From the NCBI GenBank assembly GCA_026261815.1, contig JAMPIT010000493.1, positions 5,163,501-5,227,500 on the forward strand: a stretch of DNA of 64,000 bases. Reading direction: 5' to 3'. Origin of the DNA: Monarcha castaneiventris obscurior (lineage: Eukaryota > Chordata > Aves > Passeriformes > Monarchidae). Each line of letters opens with the position of its first letter. The stretch's first letter is position 1. Under the pieces are notes generated by a model. It searched no databases. It was not told the origin of the DNA and saw only the letters and a list, made by a program, of their open reading frames with translations. The translations under genes and the position numbers were made by a program. Below are positions 59,801-64,000 of this stretch, one piece after another.

Positions 59801-61408
59801 TGTTTGAGCAAGGCAGGCACTGGGAAAGCTGAAGAGAACCAGTCTCTTCCAGACGATAATGTCCCTTCTTCCAGTGAGACTCCAAGACTGCCATTTGCAG
59901 CTGTGGTGCTCAGTAGAGCTGTAAATAATTTGATTATTCAGGTTACTAGCAGAGAGCAGGGAAAAGCAGATTATTCCTTTAGTATCTATCCATAATGAAA
60001 GGTATTCTGTTCTCCTGTCAAAATTGAAAAAGCTGTTTCGAGTCCCCTGATATGTCTTATTCAGGCATTTCACAGAAACCCTTTTTGTCTTCCTAATTCA
60101 ATTGAAGCATATTTTGCTGAAAATGTGTCATTGCAAAACAGAAAGTCAAAACATTTTGTTTAGAAAATGTTGAAAGACAATGTTTTGACTTACAAAAAAT
60201 GAAGCAGAAGAAAAATAAGGAGCAAACATACTTTTTGGTTGAAACTCCTTGACAGATTTGACCTAAATTCACAACTGGCTTGCATGATCTCAAGGCATGT
60301 TTTTCAGCGAACAAAGGATCCATCTTTTTAAAAAAACATGAAAAGGAATTACCCAGGTGAAATCAGGAGATGGTAACCCTGCTGTGTGATTACTGATTTG
60401 TGTGGTGGTCCCATTGTTGAGTCCCTGCTTCCTGTCATTTGCAGCATCCTGGGGATGCACCTCTTTGGCTGTAAGTTTGCTTCAGAGCGGGATGGTGACA
60501 CTCTGCCCGACAGGAAGAACTTTGACTCCTTGCTCTGGGCCATCGTCACTGTTTTCCAGGTACAAAATGGAAAATGCTCCAATTGATGGGCATTTTGGGA
60601 CTGCAAAGACTGCGGTTGTTTTCCAACACATCCGAGAGAGCTTAGTGATGCTCCATGCCATGGAATGGAGATAACCCAAAACCACAAGTGCAGGTTTACG
60701 GGGGCTTTCAGACTGTTTTCCAGACCAAATCAGAGTCCTGGTGAGAAGGGGCTGCCAAGGCAGGAGGCTCTTGTGTTTGCACACAAGATGGACTGGGTGG
60801 GTGAAAGTAAATGTAGAGAGAAAGGATGGAAAGGAGGAGATCAAGATCATTTGCAGTGATATTTTGACTAATAATGGAATCTGGTTTATAGCTGATATGT
60901 GCAGGTTTTTTTTTTGTTCTAGCAGCTCTGGGCCCTGTAACTCTGGGATCTGTGGAGGACTTTTAGTCATTTTGGCTGACCAAAGGAAAGGTCTGACCAG
61001 TGTGACATTACCCTCCCTTATGGCTGTCCCTGGACGTGGGGGACAGTCAGGGCAGTTTGCACAGGGTCCTTGCTGGTGGTTGGGAATCACAGTCACTCTG
61101 GTCCTCCCTCTTCTCTGTCTCAGAAGGGATTTATCCTCTTGTGGTTATAGCCACGGTGGATACCCTAAAAACTTGTCTGGCCTATCCAGAGTGTGGATAC
61201 CCAGCATGCTATCCTCCAGCATCTCCATAGTCCTGATACCCTTCCTCTGCAGATTTTGACCCAGGAAGACTGGAACAAGGTCCTTTACAATGGCATGGCT
61301 TCCACCTCATCTTGGGCTGCTCTCTACTTCATCGCTCTCATGACGTTTGGGAATTATGTTCTCTTTAATCTGCTGGTGGCCATCCTGGTAGAGGGTTTCC
61401 AGACAGAG
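23750..61408 (+). CDS. CACNA1G: CACNA1G, T-type calcium channel alpha-1G (Cav3.1), partial: 12 exons spanning domains I and II
   Basis: Pore-forming subunit of a low-voltage-activated calcium channel in the plasma membrane, which opens near resting potential and supports pacemaking and burst firing. Twelve exons join as 23750-23861, 24354-24487, 34081-34178, 36196-36355, 38131-38422, 38925-39017, 40624-41431, 42919-43283, 57989-58140, 59147-59332, 60445-60559 and 61253-61408. All junctions are GT..AG, all phases agree, and 890 codons are open. Visible are S1-S6 of domains I and II, two arginine-rich S4 helices, and both pore-loop glutamates (TLEGW, TQEDW) of the EEDD filter. The IS3-S4 segment carries Gln (LDLQNVSF) rather than the Cav3.2 metal-site His. 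The first exon (N-terminus) and the exons after IIS6 are outside the window. No frameshift or missing key residue was seen. CACNA1H and CACNA1I are the alternatives; the linker and loop sequences argue against both. Confidence 0.97.
23862..24353 (+). other. CACNA1G intron 2
   Basis: A 492-bp intron with GT..AG ends. The acceptor has a strong pyrimidine tract (CCTTTCTTTTGCAG). Nothing else was recognised in it. Confidence 0.93.
24354..24487 (+). CDS. CACNA1G: CACNA1G exon 3: domain I S2 and S3
   Basis: Encodes [18 protein letters not shown], then [21 protein letters not shown] and FIVIAG: the IS2 helix with its acidic Glu, the S2-S3 loop, and IS3 with the conserved Asp of NRLDFF that forms part of the voltage-sensor charge-transfer network. 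The acceptor is TTTTGCAG at 24353 and the donor GG|GTAAGT is near consensus. The exon ends with two bases of a Gly codon completed by the next exon. The first residue is Ser, where human Cav3.1 has Ala as I recall it. Confidence 0.97.
25238..25296. repeat. 21-bp perfect direct repeat, period 38
   Basis: The same 21 bases, containing AAGCAGAGGCCCCTCC, occur at 25238-25258 and 25276-25296, separated by a T-rich 17-bp spacer. A local duplication in intron 3; no function inferred. Confidence 0.9.
27530..27830. promoter_or_regulatory. Candidate conserved non-coding element (AT-rich, homeodomain-like motifs)
   Basis: A block in intron 3 with dense TAAT/ATTA cores, including AATGCAATTAGTGCTAATTG, CTGTAATTACAG (a perfect palindrome) and GCATAATTATG. 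It stands out from the GC-richer, T/G-skewed intron around it. Enhancer function is inference from composition only; conservation could not be tested. Confidence 0.3.
28365..28452 (+). mobile_element. CR1 LINE, 3'-terminal fragment
   Basis: Contains the order typical of avian CR1 3' ends: a CTGTGCAGGGCCAGGA block, GATCTTTGTAGTTCCCTTCC, then CTCAGGAGATTTTATGATTCTA and a degenerate ATTCTAT-type tail (TATTCTATAATTCT). No reverse-transcriptase sequence is attached, so it is a 5'-truncated dead copy in the sense orientation of CACNA1G intron 3. Confidence 0.85.
31985..32260. promoter_or_regulatory. Candidate conserved non-coding block in intron 3
   Basis: AT-rich sequence containing ATAATTGTTCTTTAATGAATTAAAT, read here as overlapping TAAT cores, and GTCATTAATCAG. 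It differs in composition from the GC-rich flanks. No repeat family was recognised. A regulatory role is only a possibility. Confidence 0.22.
32930..33165 (+). mobile_element. Ancient CR1-type LINE 3' fragment
   Basis: The segment follows the order of older amniote CR1 3' sequences: AACTTGATTTGTTTGACTTTGC, CAAGGCTGTGAGGAGATGTGAT, a CATAAGAACAAATGTATATG block, then AAATTCAGGCTGGAAGTTAG and TTCTAGGCATTAGAG. It is diverged and truncated on both sides and has no coding capacity. The subfamily cannot be named by eye. Confidence 0.6.
34081..34178 (+). CDS. CACNA1G: CACNA1G exon 4: IS3-S4 loop and domain I S4 voltage sensor
   Basis: Encodes (G)[16 protein letters not shown] then [16 protein letters not shown]: the short IS3-S4 loop and the arginine-rich IS4 helix. 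The LDLQNVSF sequence has Gln at the position where Cav3.2 has the His of its high-affinity zinc/nickel site, which supports the Cav3.1 assignment and predicts low metal sensitivity. The acceptor is TGTCTTTCTCAG and the donor A|GTAAGT. Phase is 2 in and 1 out, matching the neighbours. Confidence 0.98.
34179..36195 (+). other. CACNA1G intron 4
   Basis: A 2.0-kb intron. It contains short TTGTTGTGTATG repeats (34563-34610), an 11-bp perfect inverted repeat (34617-34648), a 16-base T tract (35207-35222) and a strongly purine-rich stretch from about 35460 to 36175. The acceptor of the next exon is preceded by TTTTCGTCTTTGCCTCAG. Confidence 0.93.
34617..34648. repeat. Perfect 11-bp inverted repeat with 10-nt loop
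   Basis: AGTGCTTCCCA (34617-34627) pairs exactly with TGGGAAGCACT (34638-34648). It directly follows two copies of a CTTGTTGTGTATG-like word and CTTGTAGTG repeats at 34561-34620, so the locus has had local duplications. Function unknown. Confidence 0.8.
36196..36355 (+). CDS. CACNA1G: CACNA1G exon 5: domain I S4-S5 linker and S5
   Basis: Encodes (S)[36 protein letters not shown] and [16 protein letters not shown]: the S4-S5 coupling helix, IS5, and the start of the large extracellular turret loop with its first cysteine. The acceptor CTTTGCCTCAG ends at 36195 and the donor is AT|GTGAGT. The sequence is nearly invariant in T-type channels, and [11 protein letters not shown] is the Cav3.1 form. 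Confidence 0.98.
36356..38130 (+). other. CACNA1G intron 5
   Basis: A 1.8-kb intron with an old reverse-oriented CR1-like tail at about 36841-36960. A strong-looking but frame-breaking upstream acceptor (CTGTCTCCTTGCCAG, ending 38081) precedes the true one by 49 nt. Nothing else was recognised. Confidence 0.93.
36841..36960 (-). mobile_element. Ancient CR1-like 3' tail, reverse orientation
   Basis: The + strand reads TCCCTGAATTTTAAGGCC, GACTGTTGTGATCAGTTTTC and TGGCCTGATGTAGCAC. This matches in order the reverse complement of older amniote CR1 3' ends ('ctaaggccagaagggacca..tgtgatcatctagtctgacctcctg'). It is short and diverged; the assignment is by pattern only. Confidence 0.5.
38131..38422 (+). 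CDS. CACNA1G: CACNA1G exon 6: domain I extracellular loop and pore helix
   Basis: Encodes [60 protein letters not shown] and [20 protein letters not shown], followed by [17 protein letters not shown]. This is the long IS5-pore loop with disulfide cysteines, three Asn-X-Ser/Thr glycosylation sequons (NDT, NTS, NCS) and the P-loop helix. The middle ([17 protein letters not shown]) differs from the Gly-rich human stretch, as expected for the least conserved extracellular part. The acceptor is GGACTCTTTCAG and the donor CAG|GTGAGC. I chose this acceptor because only it keeps the frame. Confidence 0.98.
38423..38924 (+). other. CACNA1G intron 6
   Basis: A 502-bp intron, GTGAGC to CCACCAG. Nothing further recognised. 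Confidence 0.95.
38925..39017 (+). CDS. CACNA1G: CACNA1G exon 7: domain I selectivity filter and S6
   Basis: Encodes [18 protein letters not shown] and [13 protein letters not shown]. The Glu codon at 38937-38939 (TLEGW) is the domain I member of the EEDD ring that selects calcium in T-type channels. The rest is the outer pore and the first part of the IS6 gate helix. It is 93 bp with phase 0 on both sides; the acceptor is CTCCACCAG and the donor ATT|GTGAGT. Confidence 0.98.
39018..40623 (+). other. CACNA1G intron 7
   Basis: A 1.6-kb intron. It includes AT-rich unassigned sequence around 39700-40110 and a G-run (about 40476-40484) followed by a TGAGTCA AP-1-like word. A second good acceptor at 40569 (CTCTTTGTGCCCTACAG) lies 54 nt upstream of the real one but opens onto an in-frame TGA. 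Confidence 0.93.
40624..41431 (+). CDS. CACNA1G: CACNA1G exon 8: end of IS6 and most of the I-II linker
   Basis: An 808-bp exon, 269 codons plus one base. It starts [20 protein letters not shown] (end of IS6), followed by [20 protein letters not shown] and [20 protein letters not shown], the proximal linker known in Cav3 channels as the gating brake, a helix-loop-helix that holds the channel closed. Next come a polybasic cluster (codons from 40909: [13 protein letters not shown]) and a tract of eight consecutive His (VHHLI then H8 then YHLGNG). The distal part is Ser/Pro-rich, with the conserved [28 protein letters not shown] and [20 protein letters not shown]. It is cytoplasmic. The acceptor is CCCCTTAG and the donor G|GTGAGC. 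Confidence 0.97.
41519..41563 (+). CDS. Candidate cassette exon of CACNA1G, 45 bp, in the I-II linker (predicted)
   Basis: A long pyrimidine tract (TTTTTTTCTCTCTCTGAATTTTTGCAG) ends at 41518. It is followed by 45 bp without a stop and a near-consensus donor CAG|GTGAGA at 41564. Length is a multiple of three and the phase is exactly the one required: the preceding exon leaves one base and the following exon supplies two. Inclusion inserts [15 protein letters not shown] between ...LETQST and GPCQSSCK. I know of no such exon in mammalian CACNA1G, and there is no transcript evidence here, so it is a prediction. A candidate branch site (TCTTAAT) lies about 30 nt upstream. (The tract quoted is split as TTTTTTTCTCTCTCTG and AATTTTTGCAG.). 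Confidence 0.5.
41720..41842 (+). mobile_element. CR1 LINE 3'-region fragment
   Basis: Contains the typical avian CR1 words in order: GAGCTGGAGAGGGACTTTGA, CAAGGACATGTAGTGATAGG, GGGGAATGGCTTTAAACTTT, GCAGAGGGTGGGTTTAGATT and AAATGTTAGGACAAAATTCTG. It is truncated at both ends, lacks coding sequence and is in sense orientation within intron 8. Confidence 0.85.
42919..43283 (+). CDS. CACNA1G: CACNA1G exon 9: distal I-II linker and domain II S1
   Basis: Encodes (G)[57 protein letters not shown] and, after a short Arg-rich stretch, [19 protein letters not shown] then [13 protein letters not shown]. The cysteine cluster (CxxxC..C..C..CxxC) is characteristic of the Cav3.1 linker, and the acidic [13 protein letters not shown] is shared by T-type channels. 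IIS1 follows. The acceptor is GCATTTCAG and the donor CAG|GTGAGT. Phase is 1 in and 0 out. Confidence 0.98.
52502..52522. repeat. (GAT)n microsatellite
   Basis: About seven tandem TGA/GAT units in intron 9. It is a short simple repeat. Confidence 0.9.
53000..53473 (-). mobile_element. Solo LTR of an endogenous retrovirus, copy A
   Basis: A 474-bp unit with inverted ends TGATGCC...GGCATCA. It is repeated almost exactly at 58641-59113; my manual alignment finds about 13 substitutions and one 1-bp indel. Flanking 4-mers CTTG (52996-52999) and GTTG (53474-53477) are an imperfect target duplication. Orientation is inferred as minus because the reverse strand has AATAAA (rc of 53072-53077) about 75 nt from its 3' end, as expected for a polyadenylation signal before U5. 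No internal viral genes are present on either side. Several differences from copy B are CpG transitions. The family was not named. Confidence 0.85.
54399..54409. repeat. Poly-C tract (11 C)
   Basis: A mononucleotide run in intron 9, preceded by CAAAA. It is a simple repeat and could also be a sequencing-length uncertainty. Confidence 0.9.
57989..58140 (+). CDS. CACNA1G: CACNA1G exon 10: domain II S2 and start of S3
   Basis: Encodes [38 protein letters not shown] and [12 protein letters not shown](S): the IIS1-S2 loop, IIS2 and most of IIS3. The acceptor is strong (TTCTTTCCCCAG); the donor AG|GTACAA is weak. The length of 152 bp is not a multiple of three, so skipping would shift the frame. 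The exon is flanked by the two solo LTRs (A upstream in intron 9, B in the next intron). Confidence 0.98.
58141..59146 (+). other. CACNA1G intron 10, nearly half of it a solo LTR
   Basis: A 1006-bp intron. LTR copy B occupies 58641-59113 with a 4-bp target duplication, so the ancestral intron was about 529 bp. Only 33 bp of original intron separate the LTR from the acceptor CCTCAG at 59146. The remainder is unremarkable. Confidence 0.95.
58641..59113 (-). mobile_element. Solo LTR of an endogenous retrovirus, copy B
   Basis: A 473-bp unit, about 97% identical to 53000-53473, with the same TGATGCC...GGCATCA ends. A perfect 4-bp target-site duplication CTGT flanks it (58637-58640 and 59114-59117), which shows it is an independent insertion and not the partner LTR of one provirus. 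Reverse-strand AATAAA (rc of 58712-58717) suggests it lies antisense to CACNA1G. It contains no open viral gene. A 4-bp duplication fits gammaretrovirus-like (class I) elements; the family name is not determined. Confidence 0.9.
59147..59332 (+). CDS. CACNA1G: CACNA1G exon 11: end of IIS3, domain II S4 and S5
   Basis: Encodes (S)[37 protein letters not shown] and [19 protein letters not shown] then FIFIF(S): the short IIS3-S4 loop, the IIS4 sensor with Arg/Lys every third position, the S4-S5 linker and IIS5. At the S4 base the sequence is RFMPAL, where human Cav3.1 has RFLPAL as I recall it. The acceptor CCTTTTTTGTCCTCAG survives intact 33 bp downstream of an LTR insertion. The donor is AG|GTGAGC. 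Confidence 0.98.
   Translation, partial: RVGDRGPAGRGALSPAHFPSHAGVEAGPLHASPAAPACRPHEDHGQRGHLLYVADALHLHL
59333..60444 (+). other. CACNA1G intron 11
   Basis: A 1.1-kb intron with a nested perfect inverted repeat at 60144-60190. The rest is AT-rich and unassigned. Confidence 0.95.
60144..60190. repeat. Nested perfect inverted repeats in intron 11
   Basis: AGTCAAAACATT (60144-60155) is the exact reverse complement of AATGTTTTGACT (60179-60190). Overlapping it, AACATTTT (60150-60157) pairs with AAAATGTT (60164-60171) across a 6-nt loop. The surrounding AAAATG/CATTTT-rich sequence resembles the fossil of a short palindromic DNA element, but no family was identified. Confidence 0.7.
60445..60559 (+). 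CDS. CACNA1G: CACNA1G exon 12: domain II S5-pore loop and pore helix
   Basis: Encodes (S)[18 protein letters not shown] then [20 protein letters not shown]: the outer end of IIS5, a short extracellular loop, and the P-helix. [16 protein letters not shown] is the Cav3.1 version. The acceptor is GTCATTTGCAG and the donor CAG|GTACAA is weak. Confidence 0.98.
60560..61252 (+). other. CACNA1G intron 12
   Basis: A 693-bp intron. A decoy acceptor TCTTCTCTGTCTCAG ends at 61123 but leads quickly into an in-frame TAG. The true acceptor is CCCTTCCTCTGCAG. Confidence 0.95.
61253..61408 (+). CDS. CACNA1G: CACNA1G exon 13: domain II selectivity filter and S6
   Basis: Encodes [38 protein letters not shown] and [14 protein letters not shown]. 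Glu at 61265-61267 (TQEDW) is the domain II filter residue. IIS6 follows and reaches the cytoplasm at VEGFQTE, where the II-III linker begins. It is 156 bp with phase 0 on both sides; the donor is GAG|GTAATG. It is the last coding exon found in the window. Confidence 0.98.
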
Positions 61409-64000
61409 GTAATGTCCTCATGCTTGTGCCTTTGCTTTCTTCTCAAGTTTCAGGGCCTCCAGATCCTGGAATCTGATTTCTGAGGCAGACAGCAATACCT
61501 TGACAGAAATGGTATGGGAAAAAAGTGGGGTAAAATATTAGGTCTTCTTTTAAATTTTTTTCTTTTTTCATTTCTGTAGCCACGGTGCAATTTAATACAG
61601 CAAACGCTCTAAATGAAGGGCCTAAATGAAAAGCATTGTTAGCATTAATGCAGGAGTGGGAGCTGAGGGGTGAGTCAGGCACTGCGGATGGGATTGCTGC
61701 TATGACAGTCTCTTTGAAACAGTTTTCACCGTGTTTGTCATCCAGATTAAAGGCCCCTCCTGAAAACTTACACAGGCTGGTAAGAGATTAGTGACACGAC
61801 TATCTTTTTTCATGGTATGCATTCATGGAGCTCTTCCAGTTTCCAGCCCTGCAATGCTCTGCATATTTTAAAGTACATGATTTCTGGTCTCTACCATCTG
61901 CTTCCTCGCAATGGGAGCTTCCATGAGACGTCCTGGGTTTCTGGAGGCTTTGAGGGGCACATAGGCTAGAGCTCAACATTTTTTTCCATCCTACTGCCAA
62001 TCCAGCTGTCCAGCTTGGAGTGGGTGTGTGTGTCACCTAGTCCCCCTCAGAGTGGGGGACTTCTGATGCCCACCCTCTCTCTGCAAAAACTTTTCAGCTG
62101 TTGAAGAACACCCATAAGGGGAGGGGACCCTTACACCCTGCCCGGGGGGTTGGTTGGAGAGGTAAATATAACCTAAAACTCCTCACTGGGGTCTGCTTGT
62201 ATGGGCTGTGCTTCTACACACTATCTCTGATTTTTATAAGCATTCTGGGATGAATAAATATTACTTAAGATTTGTTGCATGTGTATTATAATATCCTGCC
62301 ACCCTACAAACAGAACTGTTTCTATTATCATTACTATTTTTGAAGTTTGGAGTTAATTAATGGAGTCATACCAGGACATAGCAAGAAGAAATATTTTTTT
62401 TTTATATCATCTGTCTCCATGCTGGTGCTTTTCTTTTTTAATTGTTATTGTTGTAGCTGTTTCTGTCTGTAAATGCCCCCCACCATTCAGCCAAAGGGAC
62501 AGTCACTGCTGGGTTCTCTAGAAGAGCAAAATGTTCCCTTGCCCAGTTCTCTCAAATAGCAAAAATGTTCCCGTGCCTGAGTGAGAAGAGGTACAAAGCT
62601 CCTTGTCTGCTCCTGGTGACAGCTTCGAAACCCAACCTTTGTTCAATCTGGCAAATTGATCTTTGAAGGTCACCAGCACAGGAGATGCACACCTGGTGCA
62701 CCCACTGTGCAGAGAAAAGGATACAGCCTTTGAATGCAGCAGCCCCCTTGCCAGCCCCTGGCCCTCGAGGGAGGCTGACTCCTCTGCTCCTTGGCTTTCC
62801 TGTGCGGGAGCATGCTCCTGCTCTACCACTGCAGCATGCCTCTTCCTGGGCAGCAAATTATCCCTTGCCTTGTGGCCAGCTGTGCCATGGTGCAACTCCC
62901 TGTAAAGTCATGTCCTGGCCTAATGTGTTGTTTTATTCCAGTAATGATATGCCTGACAGTATGGCTACCCTGGAGTCAGGAAAGTGCCTGCAGCTCTCCT
63001 CAAATTTGCTCTTGGCTATTTTCTGCTGCCAGGCTGCTGCATCCACTGCCCCCACCTCTCCTCTGCCAGGGCAGTTCTGGGCTGGTCCAAGCCAGCTCCA
63101 GGATATCTGTGTAAGCTGAAGCGTGCTGTTAGGGCTGTGTAAATCAAGGGAGGAACCTCTGATTTTGGACAGCACTGGGACAGCCTGAAGCCAGTGATGC
63201 TCATGCCAGTCTTGAGGTGGGCACAGGGACCAGGAACCAGAGCAGCCCCTGAAGACCAAACCCAGTTTGCCAGTCCTGCCCAGCAATGGCAATTTTAACA
63301 AACTCACACCATATTTCTATGATTTGTGACTCTGATTACAGTGCTATTTTATATCTCAGGCTTTGATGATAGCTTTTTAATAATAGTCTTCCTTCCACAT
63401 CCTTGTTATTCTGAGTTCTCTGCATTCTTCCAGTAAAGTGCAATGACACCAAGAGATCCCTTGGCTCAACCCAGGTTTCCTGCAGCAGACAGGGAGCAAA
63501 TGTCTCTGGAGGTCAGGCCCCAGGTCTGGCCTTTCTGGTTTAATGTTTGTTCAGCTTTGCTGGTGTAGCCTTGCGAACAGATCACGTTCTGGTTTTTGCA
63601 AGCCAGCACAGAGAGGATCCTCTCCTAAGCAGAATTAATAGAGAGATCATCTCTCACTGTAAACAAACCCTGGCGTCTCCCACCCGTGACTGCACTTGAC
63701 TCTTCTGAGTTGAGTTTGTTGGGGTTTTTTTCCATTCTCCTTCAGATTTCTGGGCTGAAACACAGTCCTGGGGCTGCTGCCTTTATCTCCCTGGTCCTTG
63801 AGTGCCTTTCCTCAATCCACAAGCACCTCGTTAATTTTAGTGCATGGCTTTGCAGCCCCAGTTGCCAGGCAGCAGATGACTATAAGCAGCTGAAAAACTA
63901 AAAAGGCCTTTTCCAAACTTTAAATACAGAGCAATATATTTTGCAGGATTGAGGTGGGGGTTTTTTCCCCCCATTTTTTCCTTTAATTTGGTAACCAGCT
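61409..64000 (+). other. CACNA1G intron 13, 5' part
   Basis: No exon encoding the expected start of the II-III linker was found before the window ends, so the intron runs beyond 64000. Poly-T/AT-rich tracts occur at about 62390-62405 and a short (GT)n at about 62024. Nothing else was recognised. Confidence 0.85.

Noticed and set aside
61124..61252. Alternative upstream start of exon 13
   Set aside because: The TCTTCTCTGTCTCAG acceptor leads to AAGGGATTTATCCTC and then an in-frame TAG within ten codons.
23750..61408. Assignment to CACNA1H or CACNA1I
   Set aside because: The Gln in LDLQNVSF, the loop sequences around [10 protein letters not shown] and FASERDGD, and the linker cysteine cluster fit CACNA1G. 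CACNA1H has His at the IS3-S4 site and different loops.
1..64000. Bacterial-type features: operons, CRISPR arrays, insertion sequences, Shine-Dalgarno sites
   Set aside because: The spliced vertebrate channel gene, CR1 elements and LTRs show this is animal nuclear DNA. No regularly spaced repeats of CRISPR type were seen.

Overview
The window is vertebrate nuclear DNA, most likely from a bird. CR1 LINE 3' ends are present, including one with the degenerate ATTCTATGA-type tail typical of avian and reptile CR1, and two solo LTRs of one young endogenous-retrovirus family lie in introns. The only gene I can support is CACNA1G, on the + strand, encoding the T-type (low-voltage-activated) calcium channel alpha-1 subunit Cav3.1. 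Twelve consecutive coding exons are intact, with GT..AG junctions and matching phases. Together they give 2671 bp and 890 complete codons without a stop. By comparison with the human gene as I remember it, they correspond to exons 2 to 13. The N-terminal first exon and everything after domain II S6 lie outside the window.

Layout: 1-23749 is non-coding and probably the 3' part of a very large intron 1. It holds an old MIR/CORE-SINE-like fossil, a (TGCCC)n array, a (GGATA)n array and several hairpins. Domain I is encoded by seven exons from 23750 to 39017 plus the first part of the large exon at 40624-41431, which also carries the I-II linker (gating-brake region, polyhistidine tract). The exon at 42919-43283 finishes the linker and encodes IIS1. 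After a 14.7 kb intron, four exons (57989-61408) encode domain II S2 to S6. The rest, to 64000, is the start of the next intron. Paralogue choice rests on the IS3-S4 segment ([14 protein letters not shown], with Gln where Cav3.2 has the metal-binding His), the IS5-pore loop and the cysteine cluster of the I-II linker, all of which match Cav3.1 better than Cav3.2 or Cav3.3.

The most interesting observations are these. (1) An apparently undescribed 45-bp, frame-preserving cassette exon lies at 41519-41563 between the two linker exons; it would insert 15 residues in the I-II linker. (2) Two 97% identical solo LTRs flank the exon at 57989-58140. One of them was inserted only 33 bp upstream of the splice acceptor of the next exon, inside the branch-point zone. 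(3) A polybasic cluster sits next to the polyhistidine tract of the I-II linker. (4) Several perfect inverted repeats and homeodomain-motif-rich intronic blocks may be regulatory. No RNA genes, CRISPR arrays or second protein-coding genes were supported.
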